DNA from: Tenggerimyces sp963762635
Lineage (GTDB): Bacteria; Actinomycetota; Actinomycetes; Propionibacteriales; Actinopolymorphaceae
Direction of reading: 5' to 3'
DNA: 64,000 bases
NCBI GenBank assembly: GCA_963762635.1
Contig: CAVXLQ010000014.1
Span: forward strand, 116,419-180,418
Shown: positions 7,998 through 16,088 of the stretch, in pieces
Position numbering within the stretch: position 1 is the first letter of the stretch
How the letters are laid out: each line of letters opens with the position of its first letter
Notes under the pieces: generated by a model
Database searches by the model: none
What the model was told of the DNA's origin: nothing
What the model saw: the letters and a program-made list of their open reading frames with translations, nothing else
Translations under genes and position numbers: made by a program

Positions 7998-8041
7998 CGG
8001 AATGGCCATTCCGGTTTGGACGATACGGAATTACCATTCCG
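7998..8041. promoter_or_regulatory. Two TetR-type operator palindromes between AKR and TetR genes
   Basis: Two 16-bp palindromes stand in the divergent promoter region: CGGAATGGCCATTCCG at 7998-8013 (perfect) and CGGAATTACCATTCCG at 8026-8041 (arms CGGAAT/ATTCCG, central TACC). Their left edges are 28 bp apart. The length, dyad symmetry and position between the AKR start (7961) and the regulator start (8068) are typical of TetR autorepressor operators. Binding by the neighbouring regulator is inference. Confidence 0.8.
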
Positions 8042-8067
8042 GTTGTCAACCCGAGGCGAGGTGAGCG

Positions 8068-8626
8068 ATGGACCGGCCGCTGCGTGCCGACGCGCGGCGC
8101 AACCGCGAGCGCGTGCTGACCGTCGCCCAGGAGGCGTTCGCGACCGAGGGACTGGCGGTCTCGATCCCGGAGATCGCGCGCCGCGCCGGTGTCGGAGTGG
8201 GAACGATCTACCGGCAGTTCCCCACCAAGGAGGCGCTGTTCGAGGCGATCGTCGTCGAGGGCATGACCGCGATCCTCGAGTCGGCGCGATCACTCAGCAC
8301 CGCGGAGTGACGCGGGCGCCGCGTTCTTCCAGTTCGTGGAGCAGGCGACCGAGGAGGGCGCGGAGAACGGTGCGCTCAAGGACGCGCTCGCGGGAACCGG
8401 CTACGACATCAAGGCCGCGACCTCGGCGACGTCCGAGGAACTGGTCAAGCTCATCGAGTCGATGCTCCGGCGTGCCCAGGACGCAGGCGCCGTGCGTAAG
8501 GACGTCACGGTGACCGAGCTCTTCGCCCTGATCAGCGGCGTCCTCGCCGCCACCGACCGCAACCGCGACCGCAAGGCGATGCGCCACCTGCTCGCCATCG
8601 TCTGCGACGGCCTCCGCACCAGGTGA
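8068..8626 (+). pseudogene. TetR-family regulator, frameshifted near codon 80
   Basis: The first 80 codons give a complete TetR helix-turn-helix domain (ADARRNRERVLTVAQEAFA ... EIARRAGVGVGTIYRQFPTKEALFEAIV) and then hit TGA at 8308-8310. The rest of the ligand-binding domain continues without stops in the +1 frame: DAGAAFFQFVEQATEEG, LVKLIESMLRRAQDAGAVRKD, ELFALISGVLAATDRN, to the stop at 8626. Skipping one base near 8308 joins the two parts smoothly (..STAE-DAGAAFF..) to about 185 residues, the normal family size. It is either a recent frameshift or a sequencing indel. If real, the truncated protein would keep only the DNA-binding part. It lies downstream of the paired operators and divergent from the AKR. 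Confidence 0.85.
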
Positions 8627-8654
8627 GTACCTGCGCGTCGAAATCGCGACGAAG

Positions 8655-9833
8655 TCAGTCCTCGCTGGTGTCGGCGCCTTCGACCTCTTCGCGGGTGATG
8701 CCCAGCAGGTAGAGGATGGCGTCGAGGTACGGGACGTTCACCGCGGTGTCGGCGGCGCGGCGGACGACGGGCTTGGCGTTGAAGGCGACGCCCAAGCCGG
8801 CCACTGCCAGCATGTCGAGGTCGTTCGCGCCGTCGCCGATCGCGATCGTCTGGGACAGGGGAACGCCGGCGGCCTTGGCGAAGCGGCGTAGGGCTTCGGC
8901 CTTGTACGCGCGGTCGACGATCGGGCCCACGACCGTCCCCGTCAGTTTGCCGTCGGCTAGCGCCAACTCGTTCGCCGCGAAGTAGTCGATGCCCAGCTCG
9001 TCCGCGATCGGTGCCACGACCTGGGAGAAACCGCCAGACACCAACCCCACCTGGTATCCGAGCCGCTTCAACGTACGCACCAGAGTCCGCGCCCCCGGCG
9101 TCAGCACGACCTGCTTGCGCACCACGTCCAGCACCGAGGCGTCGACTCCGGCCAGCAACGCGACCCGCGACCGCAACGACGCGGCGAAGTCCAGCTCCCC
9201 GCGCATCGCCGCCTCCGTCACCGAGGCGACCTCGGGCAAACACCCGGCATGCGCGGCGATCATCTCGATCACCTCGCCCTGGATCAGCGTCGAGTCGACG
9301 TCCAGCACGACGAGCCGCTTCGCCCGGCGGTGCAGACCCGCCCGCTGTACGGCGATGTCGACCTGTTGGGCCGCCGCCTCGGTGGCCAACAGCGCGCCGA
9401 GGACGTCGGGGTCGGCGCCGGAGATGTCCAGCTCGATCGCGGTGACCGGGTAGCGCGCGATACGGACGATGCGGTCGATATTCGCGCCGGAGTCGGCGAT
9501 CCGTCCCGCGATCGCCGACATCGCCGCCGCGCGCAGCGGATGCCCGAGTACGGTGACGTGCGAACGTCCAAGCCGGCGGGGCGAGTTGTCACCCTTGCCG
9601 CTGGAGATCTCCACCTCCATACCGAGTGCGGTCGCGACCTCCGAGACCGCACGCCGTACCCGCGACTCGTCCCGCGGCGCTGTGATCAGCACACCGAGCA
9701 CCAGCCGGCCACGCAGCACGACCTGCTCGACGTCGAGGACCTCGACCGGGAACGGCGCCAGCGCGTCGAAGATGCCCCACGTCACGCCCGGCCGGTCCAT
9801 CCCGGTGAGCGTGACGAGCAGAGTGCGACCCAC
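8655..9833 (-). CDS. serB: Phosphoserine phosphatase with N-terminal ACT domains
   Basis: It hydrolyses O-phosphoserine to serine, the last step of serine synthesis. The 392-residue protein starts with ACT-type regulatory sequence (LLVTLTGMDRPGVTWGIFDAL and a second unit near residue 95). The HAD phosphatase follows with the nucleophile motif DVDSTLIQGEVIE at residues ~178-190, SGGFSQVVAPIADELG, and IAIGDGANDLDMLAVAGLGVAFNAKP. This ACT-SerB architecture is usual in actinobacteria, where serine can act through the ACT part. It is the last gene of a minus-strand operon, 3 bp behind the SDR gene. The C-terminal tail is acidic. Confidence 0.95.
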   Translation of the reverse strand: MGRTLLVTLTGMDRPGVTWGIFDALAPFPVEVLDVEQVVLRGRLVLGVLITAPRDESRVRRAVSEVATALGMEVEISSGKGDNSPRRLGRSHVTVLGHPLRAAAMSAIAGRIADSGANIDRIVRIARYPVTAIELDISGADPDVLGALLATEAAAQQVDIAVQRAGLHRRAKRLVVLDVDSTLIQGEVIEMIAAHAGCLPEVASVTEAAMRGELDFAASLRSRVALLAGVDASVLDVVRKQVVLTPGARTLVRTLKRLGYQVGLVSGGFSQVVAPIADELGIDYFAANELALADGKLTGTVVGPIVDRAYKAEALRRFAKAAGVPLSQTIAIGDGANDLDMLAVAGLGVAFNAKPVVRRAADTAVNVPYLDAILYLLGITREEVEGADTSED

Positions 9834-9836
9834 GAC

Positions 9837-10571
9837 TCAACCCCTGCCCACGAACGGCATCTTCGTCGCCATCACGGTCATGAACTGCACGTTCGCGTCG
9901 AGCGGAAGCGAGGCCATGTAGACGATCGCCCGTGCGACCGCGTCCACGTCCATCGTCGGCTCCGGCCGCGTCGCTCCGTCGGCCTGCGTCACGCCGTCCG
10001 CCATCCGTGCGGTCATTGGCGTTCCGGCGTTGCCGATGTCGATCTGGCCGCAGGCGATGTCGTACGCGCGGCCGTCCAGCGACGTCGACTTGGTCAGCCC
10101 GGTGACCGCGTGCTTCGTCGAGGTGTACGGCGACGACCACGGGCGCGGCGCGTGCGCGGAAATCGAACCGTTGTTGATGATCCGGCCACCCTGAGGCGAC
10201 TGCTCCTTCATCATCCGGAACGCGTGCTGCGTGCAGAGGAACGTGCCCGTCAAGTTCAGGTTGACGACGGCCTGCCAGTCGGCGAGCGACACGTCCTCGA
10301 GCGGTGTGGCGGGCGCGGCGCGACCGGCGTTGTTGAACAGCAGGTCGAGGCGTCCGTACTGTTCCCTCACCGCGGCGAACAGCGCGTCGATCGAGGCCGG
10401 ATCGCCCACATCGGTGGGAACGACGAGCGCGTCGGACAGCTCCGCGGCGACCTCGTCGAGCGGCTCGCGGCGCCGGCCCGCGAGCACGACCGCGTACCCC
10501 TCCTGGCCCAGTGCCAGGGACGAGGCGCGACCGATCCCGCTCCCCGCACCGGTGACGACCGCGACCTTCAT
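9837..10571 (-). CDS. Short-chain dehydrogenase/reductase
   Basis: This 244-residue NAD(P)-dependent SDR has the cofactor motif VVTGAGSGIGRASSLAL at the N-terminus, the DLLFNNAG strand, and a catalytic Ser in NGSISAHAP with Tyr and Lys in YTSTKHAV. AGRRRE after the second strand favours NADP(H). The C-terminal part (QIDIGNAGTPMTARM ... MDVDAVARAIVYMASLPLDANVQFMTVMATKMPFVGRG) is typical of the classical subfamily. The substrate is not evident. The start codon overlaps the GH4 stop (ATGA) and serB follows after 3 bp, so it is expressed between a sugar phosphate glycosidase and serine synthesis. Confidence 0.9.
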   Translation of the reverse strand: MKVAVVTGAGSGIGRASSLALGQEGYAVVLAGRRREPLDEVAAELSDALVVPTDVGDPASIDALFAAVREQYGRLDLLFNNAGRAAPATPLEDVSLADWQAVVNLNLTGTFLCTQHAFRMMKEQSPQGGRIINNGSISAHAPRPWSSPYTSTKHAVTGLTKSTSLDGRAYDIACGQIDIGNAGTPMTARMADGVTQADGATRPEPTMDVDAVARAIVYMASLPLDANVQFMTVMATKMPFVGRG

Positions 10572-11902
10572 CGAACCTCCAACACGGCAGCGACCTCGGG
10601 GATCGCGCGGATGTAGCCTTCCACCAGCTCACGCGCCAACGTGACCGAATCTATCAACGGGTGCAGGGCGAACGCCTTCTCCGCCAACGAACGGGAACCG
10701 GTCAGCGCCGCCTCGATCACCAACCGCTCGACCGCCTTGACCTGCTGCATCAGCCCGAGCTGGTGCAGGTCCGGCGGTGCAGTCGCGAGCGGTGTGGCGC
10801 CGTTCGCGTCGACGATCGACGGTACCTCGATCACGGCGGCCGGATCGAACGCGGGCAGCGTGTTTCCGTTGCGTACGTTCAGGATCATCGTCGACTGCTC
10901 GCCCCGCGCGATCGCCGCCATCACCGCGAGCGCGACACCTTCGTACCCGCCGGGCTCACCCGATCGGTCCGGCACGTCGCGCTCGGTCTCGCGCGCCTCG
11001 GCGAGGTACGTCGCCTCGCGGTCGTCCAACGTGCGCTGCCAGAGCGCCGATGCCTGCGAGAGGTCCTTGCCGGCCTCGGCGTAGAACGCGTTCTGCTGGG
11101 CCAACAGATACTCGCCTCGCGTCTGCGAGCCGGCGAGGATCTTCCGGACCGCGTCGCGGTGGAAGTAGTAGTAATAGAGGTACTCGTTCGGAACGACGCC
11201 GAGCGACCGCAGCCAGTCCGGGCCGAAGACCTCCGCTTCCTCCAACCCGATGGGGTTGGCGAGGATCTCGGGCAACCGGTCGACGCCGTCGTGGACGATC
11301 CGCCGCAGCCAGCCGAGGTGGTTGAGCCCGACGTAGTCGAGCCGGACGCGCGACGCCGGCACGCCGAGCAGCCCGGCGATCCGCCGGCCGAGCTCGCCGG
11401 GGGTGTCGCAGATCCCGACGACCCGGGCGTCAAGGACACCTTGCATCGCCTCGGTGATCATGCCGGCCGGGTTGGTGAAGTTCATGACGTACGCGGTCGG
11501 CGCCACCGCGCGGATGCGTTCGGCGATCCGTACGGCGACGGGGATCGTGCGGAGCGCGTACGCCAGACCGCCCGGCCCGGTCGTCTCCTGGCCGAGCACG
11601 CCGAGCCTCAGCGCGACCCGTTCGTCCTGGGTACGGCCGGCGAGACCGCCGACGCGGATCGCGGAGAACACGAAGTCCGCGCCCTGCAACGCCTCGTCGA
11701 GCGACGTCGTCGACTCCACGCGGGGCGCGTCGGCGTGGCCGTCGGCGAGCTGGCCCAGCAACGCCGCGACGACGCGCAGCCGGTCCGCATCGGTGTCGTA
11801 GAGCGAGACCGCGTCGATCCGCTGGGCGTGCGTGTCGTGCAGGAGTGCGCGGTAGACGAGGGGCACGCGGAACCCGCCACCGCCGAGGATCGCGAGCTTC
11901 AC
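10568..11902 (-). CDS. Glycoside hydrolase family 4 (6-phospho-beta-glucosidase type)
   Basis: This 444-residue NAD- and metal-dependent glycosidase has the dinucleotide-binding start VKLAILGGGGFRVPLVYRALL, the MNFTNPAGMITEA segment, the metal cysteine in VGICDTPGELGRR, and the histidine ligand in YVGLNHLGWLRR. These are the GH4 hallmarks. The subtype resembles 6-phospho-beta-glucosidases, although no PTS genes are nearby, so an unphosphorylated or differently phosphorylated substrate is possible. GTG at 11902 is chosen because it puts the Rossmann glycine loop at residue 6 and overlaps the upstream stop (GTGA); longer in-frame extensions have no family similarity. The end is coupled to the SDR by ATGA. 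Confidence 0.9.
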   Translation of the reverse strand: MKLAILGGGGFRVPLVYRALLHDTHAQRIDAVSLYDTDADRLRVVAALLGQLADGHADAPRVESTTSLDEALQGADFVFSAIRVGGLAGRTQDERVALRLGVLGQETTGPGGLAYALRTIPVAVRIAERIRAVAPTAYVMNFTNPAGMITEAMQGVLDARVVGICDTPGELGRRIAGLLGVPASRVRLDYVGLNHLGWLRRIVHDGVDRLPEILANPIGLEEAEVFGPDWLRSLGVVPNEYLYYYYFHRDAVRKILAGSQTRGEYLLAQQNAFYAEAGKDLSQASALWQRTLDDREATYLAEARETERDVPDRSGEPGGYEGVALAVMAAIARGEQSTMILNVRNGNTLPAFDPAAVIEVPSIVDANGATPLATAPPDLHQLGLMQQVKAVERLVIEAALTGSRSLAEKAFALHPLIDSVTLARELVEGYIRAIPEVAAVLEVR

Positions 11903-12636
11903 CGGGCCACCTGCGAGGGCGTGCAGGCCGCGACGAGGGCGCGGCGCGCGGCGTACTCCAGGTGCCGCAAGGCGCGGCGCCGGGTGTCGGCCTCGTATGC
12001 GGTTGTCGAGCCGCCGTCGTCGGCCAACGCGATCTCGCACACCAGCAGGCACTTGCGGGCGCGGGCGGCGAGCTCGTCGGCGCGGGAGGGGTAGCCGGGC
12101 GCCAGGCCGTCGTCGGAACGGCGGCCGACCTTGCGCAGGCTGGCGAGGGCCTCGGCGACCTCGGGGCGCCACTGGGCGACGTCGAGCCCGGCGAGTGACT
12201 GCGTCACCTCGAGCAGCGTGTGGGCCAGCTCGGCGGTCGCGTCGGCGAACTGCAGCGGTGGGGGAACGTTCGCCGCGTGCACGCGCCACTGCACGCCGGC
12301 GCCGACCACGTCGGGTACGAGGCCGAGGTCCGCTCCGGAGCAGAGGACCGCCTCACCGACCTCGAGCGCCGCCTCGTTGAACTCGCGCGGCCCCGCCAGA
12401 CCGAGGGGGTCGCCCGGCGCGGGCAGTGCGACCAGGGCAGCTTGGGTGCCGAGCCGACGCAGGCGGCCGAGCGCGAACAGCATGGTCATCGGCTCGTCCT
12501 CGCCCTCGAAGCCGAGCACGTGGTGCGCCGCGTCGTCGCCGCGGACGTGTTCGTCGGCCTCGTCCAGGCTGGTGTTGCCGGACAGCCATGCGTTCGCCCA
12601 GCACGCTAGGCGGGCGGCACGCGGCAGAGTCAGCAC
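11899..12636 (-). CDS. Conserved actinobacterial protein of unknown function
   Basis: This soluble 245-residue protein has no motif I can tie to a function. It starts MLTLPRAARLACWANAWLSG and is followed by an acidic, alanine-rich body with ALVALPAPGDPLGLAGPREFNEAAL. I recall similar proteins as a conserved actinobacterial family, often next to an ABC-type ATPase gene like the one diverging here at 12688. It is the first gene of the minus-strand operon and its stop overlaps the GTG of the GH4 gene. The short divergent promoter region is 12637-12687. Prediction of function is not attempted. Confidence 0.75.
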   Translation of the reverse strand: MLTLPRAARLACWANAWLSGNTSLDEADEHVRGDDAAHHVLGFEGEDEPMTMLFALGRLRRLGTQAALVALPAPGDPLGLAGPREFNEAALEVGEAVLCSGADLGLVPDVVGAGVQWRVHAANVPPPLQFADATAELAHTLLEVTQSLAGLDVAQWRPEVAEALASLRKVGRRSDDGLAPGYPSRADELAARARKCLLVCEIALADDGGSTTAYEADTRRRALRHLEYAARRALVAACTPSQVAR

Positions 12637-12687
12637 GCCACCAGCCTATGGTGGGTCGGCGACACCGCTGCCGTAGGTTTGGGATCT

Positions 12688-13476
12688 ATGAACGCCCAGG
12701 CCGTTCTCGAGCTCAGCGACGTGACGATCACGCGCGGTCAGTCCGTGCTGCTCGACCGGGTGAGCTGGGCGGTGCATGAGGACGATCGCTGGGTGATCCT
12801 CGGGCCGAACGGCGCGGGCAAGACCACCTTGCTGCAGGTCGCCTCGGCGCGGATGCACCCGACCTCGGGCACCGCGACGATCTTGGGGCAGACGCTCGGC
12901 GCGGTCGACGTGTTCGAGCTGCGGCCCCGGATCGGGCTGACGTCCGCGGCGCTGGCCGAACGGATCCCCAAGCAGGAGCTGGTCCGCGACGTGGTCGTCT
13001 CGGCCTCGTACGCGGTGATCGGCCGGTGGCGCGAGGAGTACGAGGCCCTCGACCACGACCGCGCCATGATGCTGCTGACGTGGCTGGGTGTCGGCGGGTT
13101 GGTGGACCGTACGTTCGGCACGCTGTCCGAGGGCGAGCGCAAGCGGGTCCAGATCGCCCGGGCTCTGATGACCGACCCCGAGCTGTTGCTGCTGGACGAG
13201 CCGGCCGCGGGCCTGGACCTGGCCGGCCGCGAGGGCCTGTTGCAGACGCTGACGTTCGTGGCCGCCGACCCGAGCGCGCCGGCCAGCGTGCTGGTGACGC
13301 ACCACGTCGAGGAGATCCCGCCGGGCTTCACCCACGTGCTGTTGCTGCGCGCCGGAGAGGTCGTGGCAGCGGGGCCGCTGGACCAGACGCTGACCGACGA
13401 AGCGCTGTCGGAAGCGTTCGGCCTGAAACTCGAGTTGACCCGCTCCGAAGATCGGTGGACCGCCAGGGCGAGGTGA
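12688..13476 (+). CDS. ABC transporter ATP-binding protein
   Basis: This 262-residue ATPase subunit has Walker A LGPNGAGKTTLLQV, the signature LSEGERKRVQIARALM, Walker B LLLLDEPAAGLDL, and the switch histidine in VTHHVEEIPP. It resembles stand-alone YlmA/ModF-like ATPases: no permease gene adjoins it, so its partner or role (export, repair or translation-related) is open. ATG 12688 gives MNAQAVLELSDVTI; a TTG three codons earlier is less likely. The gene is divergent from the conserved unknown gene and 37 bp ahead of nfeD, so it may be co-transcribed with the membrane-protein pair that follows. Confidence 0.93.
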   Translation: MNAQAVLELSDVTITRGQSVLLDRVSWAVHEDDRWVILGPNGAGKTTLLQVASARMHPTSGTATILGQTLGAVDVFELRPRIGLTSAALAERIPKQELVRDVVVSASYAVIGRWREEYEALDHDRAMMLLTWLGVGGLVDRTFGTLSEGERKRVQIARALMTDPELLLLDEPAAGLDLAGREGLLQTLTFVAADPSAPASVLVTHHVEEIPPGFTHVLLLRAGEVVAAGPLDQTLTDEALSEAFGLKLELTRSEDRWTARAR

Positions 13477-13513
13477 CGCGTCCGGCTCGAACTTGATCGC
13501 GTAGATTTCTCGC

Positions 13514-13993
13514 ATGGGCGAATGGCTCCGCTGGCTGGGCGATCATCTGTGGGTCGTCTTCGGCGTGATCGCGGTCGCTCTCGCCGCCATCGAGGTGATC
13601 ACGCTCGACCTCGTCTTCATCATGCTGGCCGCCGGAGCGCTTGCTGGAGCGCTCGCCGCGGGCATCACCGGGAACGCCGTGATCGCGATCGCCGCCTCGG
13701 TCGTCGTCGCGCTCGGGATGCTCGCCGCCGTACGCCCGGTCGCCCTCAGACATCTCAGGCAGGTCCCGCACACGAAGATCGGCGTGCAGGCGCTCATCGG
13801 GCGCAAGGGCGTCGTGCTCGAACGGGTCGACGCGCACGGTGGCCGCGTGAAGATCGGCGGCGAGACCTGGTCCGCCAGGGCGTACGACGACACGGCGGTG
13901 ATCGAGCCCGGCAAGACCGTCGACGTCGCCTCGATCGACGGCGCCACCGCGTACGTGTACGAGTCGGAGGGGCCGTGGCCGATCGGCTCCTAG
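13514..13993 (+). CDS. NfeD-like membrane protein
   Basis: This 159-residue protein has two or three membrane spans in residues ~10-75 (HLWVVFGVIAVALAAIEVI, VFIMLAAGALAGALAAG, AVIAIAASVVVALGML). A C-terminal OB-fold domain follows with the family sequence VQALIGRKGVVLERVDAHGGRVKIGGETWSARA. NfeD proteins are typically encoded beside SPFH/stomatin-like proteins and help organise membrane microdomains. That pairing is kept here, because an SPFH gene starts 97 bp downstream. Length is that of the short NfeD class lacking the serine-protease part. The call is confident. Confidence 0.9.
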   Translation: MGEWLRWLGDHLWVVFGVIAVALAAIEVITLDLVFIMLAAGALAGALAAGITGNAVIAIAASVVVALGMLAAVRPVALRHLRQVPHTKIGVQALIGRKGVVLERVDAHGGRVKIGGETWSARAYDDTAVIEPGKTVDVASIDGATAYVYESEGPWPIGS

Positions 13994-14090
13994 CTCTGGG
14001 GGAGCGCGGACGGCTCGGCCGCCGTCCAACAAGTTCAGCGGGACGCCGGCAGGCGCTCCGGGGTCAGGACAACATCTACACGGAGGAACC

Positions 14091-16088
14091 GTGGCACCAG
14101 CGATTATTGCAATCGTCGTAGCGCTGTTCGTCATCATCGTGATCGCCAGATCCATCCGCATCATCCCGCAGGCTCGCGCGGGCGTCGTGGAGCGGCTCGG
14201 GCGGTACGCGCGTACGTTGCATCCCGGCCTGTCGGTCCTCGTGCCGTTCATCGACAAGGTCCGTTACACGCTGGACCTCCGCGAGCAGGTCGTCTCGTTC
14301 CCGCCGCAGCCGGTGATCACCGAGGACAACCTGGTGGTCTCGATCGACACCGTCATCTACTTCCAGGTGACCGACCCGGTGCGCGCGACGTACGAGATCG
14401 CCAACTACATCCAGGCCATCGAGCAGCTCACGATGACCACGCTGCGGAACATCGTCGGTGGCATGGACCTCGAGCGTACGTTGACGAGTCGTGAAGAGGT
14501 CAACACCGAGCTCGCCGCGGTCCTCGACGAGGCGACCGGCAAGTGGGGCGTGAAGGTCAACCGCGTCGAGGTCAAGGGCATCGACCCGCCTCCGTCGATC
14601 CAGGACTCGATGGAGAAGCAGATGCGCGCCGACCGTGACAAGCGCGCCGCGGTGCTGACCGCCGAGGGTGTCCGGCAGTCGGCGATCCTCACGGCGGAGG
14701 GTGAGAAGCAGTCGGCGATCCTCAAGGCGCAGGGCGCGCGCGAGGCGCAGATCCTGGGCGCGCAGGCCCAGCGCGAGTCGCAGATCCTCAAGGCCCAGGG
14801 TGAGGCGCAGGCGATCTCGACCGTGTTCGGCGCGATCCACGAGGGTCAGCCCGACCAGGCGCTGCTGTCGTACCAGTACCTGCAGATGCTGCCGCAGATC
14901 GCGCAGGGTGACGCCAACAAGGTGTGGATCCTGCCGAGCGAGTTCAGCAAGGCGCTCGAGGGCCTGGGCACGGTGGCAGGCAAGCTCGCCGGCGGCCTCG
15001 AGCTCCCGCCCGCGTCGACGCAGCCCAAGCCGTCGCCCGCGTTGGCGGCGGACAAGGACGAAGTGGTCGCCCAGGCGGAGGAACGTACGGACGCCGCGCT
15101 GCAGACCGCCAACGACGAGGTGGCCGCCGCGATCGCCGCGGCCGAGGCGGCCGCGAAGGGCCGGTCGGTGCCCACGTTGGGCAGCCACGCCGCGACCGAC
15201 TCGCCCGACGTGACCCCGGCGGGTCCGCCCGCTGAGGACACCGGCGCCGCCCGCGAGCGACCCGTACCCGCCGAGCTCCGGCCTCGGGCAAGGCGTGCCA
15301 CGGTCCGCCGACCCGTCGGAGGAGCAGCGCTCGGAGTGAGCGCCTGGGAGATCGTCGCGGTCCTCCTCGCCGGGATGGCCGCGGGCGGCATCAACGCCGT
15401 CGTGGGTTCGGGCACGCTCGTGACGTTCCCCACCTTGTTGGCGTTCGGTCTCCCGCCCGTCATGGCGACGGTCACGAACACGATCGGCCTGGCCCCAGGC
15501 ACCATCTCCGGTGCCTGGGGCTACCGCCGGGAGCTGGCCGGCCAACGCGGCCGGCTGATGCGGCTCGGCATCGCGTCGGCGATCGGCGCGTGTACGGGTG
15601 TGGTCCTGTTGCTGGGCTTGCCGGACGACGCGTTCCACACGATCGTCCCGATCCTGGTGGGGGTCGGCGTGACGCTGGTCGCGCTGCAGCCGTTCATCTC
15701 GAAGTGGCTCGCGAAGCGCAAGACCGAGCCCGACCCGAAGGGCAACTGGCTGACGTTCCTGTTCGTCTACCTGGCCGGTTCGTATGGCGGCTACTTCGCC
15801 GCCGCGCAGGGGATCATCGTCACCGCGGTCTTGACCATTTCACTGCATGAAACGCTGCAGCGCGCGAATGCGGCCAAGAATGTGTTGGTGAGCGTGGTCA
15901 ACTGCGTCGCCGCGATCCTGTTCTGCTTCGTCGCCGACGTGTCGTGGGCGCACGCCGGTCTGATCGCGGTGGGCTCGGTGATCGGCGGTCAGATCGGGGC
16001 CTCGGTGGGCCGGCGGCTGCCGTCGTGGCTGCTGCGTACGTTCATCGTCTGCGTCGGCGTCGTCGCGATCTGGCAGCTGCTGCGCTAG
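14091..16088 (+). CDS. SPFH/stomatin-like protein fused in frame to a TSUP (TauE/SafE) permease
   Basis: One uninterrupted frame of 665 codons holds two families. Residues ~1-315 are an SPFH (band 7) protein: an N-terminal membrane helix, IIPQARAGVVERLGRYARTL, the MEKQMRADRDKRAAVLTAEG coiled coil and repeated AILKAQG units. A low-complexity linker rich in Ala, Pro and Glu (~315-410) follows. From ~416 a TSUP permease begins, VSAWEIVAVLLAGMAAGGINAVVGSGTLVTFPTLL, with about eight spans and a typical end VCVGVVAIWQLLR. A GTG at 15336, preceded by GGAGGAG, lies in frame exactly at the permease start. So there may be a long fusion, a separately initiated TSUP, or a lost stop codon. NfeD upstream fits the SPFH half. 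Confidence 0.85.
   Translation: MAPAIIAIVVALFVIIVIARSIRIIPQARAGVVERLGRYARTLHPGLSVLVPFIDKVRYTLDLREQVVSFPPQPVITEDNLVVSIDTVIYFQVTDPVRATYEIANYIQAIEQLTMTTLRNIVGGMDLERTLTSREEVNTELAAVLDEATGKWGVKVNRVEVKGIDPPPSIQDSMEKQMRADRDKRAAVLTAEGVRQSAILTAEGEKQSAILKAQGAREAQILGAQAQRESQILKAQGEAQAISTVFGAIHEGQPDQALLSYQYLQMLPQIAQGDANKVWILPSEFSKALEGLGTVAGKLAGGLELPPASTQPKPSPALAADKDEVVAQAEERTDAALQTANDEVAAAIAAAEAAAKGRSVPTLGSHAATDSPDVTPAGPPAEDTGAARERPVPAELRPRARRATVRRPVGGAALGVSAWEIVAVLLAGMAAGGINAVVGSGTLVTFPTLLAFGLPPVMATVTNTIGLAPGTISGAWGYRRELAGQRGRLMRLGIASAIGACTGVVLLLGLPDDAFHTIVPILVGVGVTLVALQPFISKWLAKRKTEPDPKGNWLTFLFVYLAGSYGGYFAAAQGIIVTAVLTISLHETLQRANAAKNVLVSVVNCVAAILFCFVADVSWAHAGLIAVGSVIGGQIGASVGRRLPSWLLRTFIVCVGVVAIWQLLR
15492..15521 (+). 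other. Perfect 12-bp stem hairpin inside the TSUP coding region
   Basis: GCCCCAGGCACC (15492-15503) and GGTGCCTGGGGC (15510-15521) are exact inverted repeats around a 6-base loop. The hairpin lies within coding sequence, in the region encoding APGTISGAWG of the TSUP permease. It is much stronger than expected by chance and could slow ribosomes or attenuate transcription. No function is shown. Confidence 0.55.
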
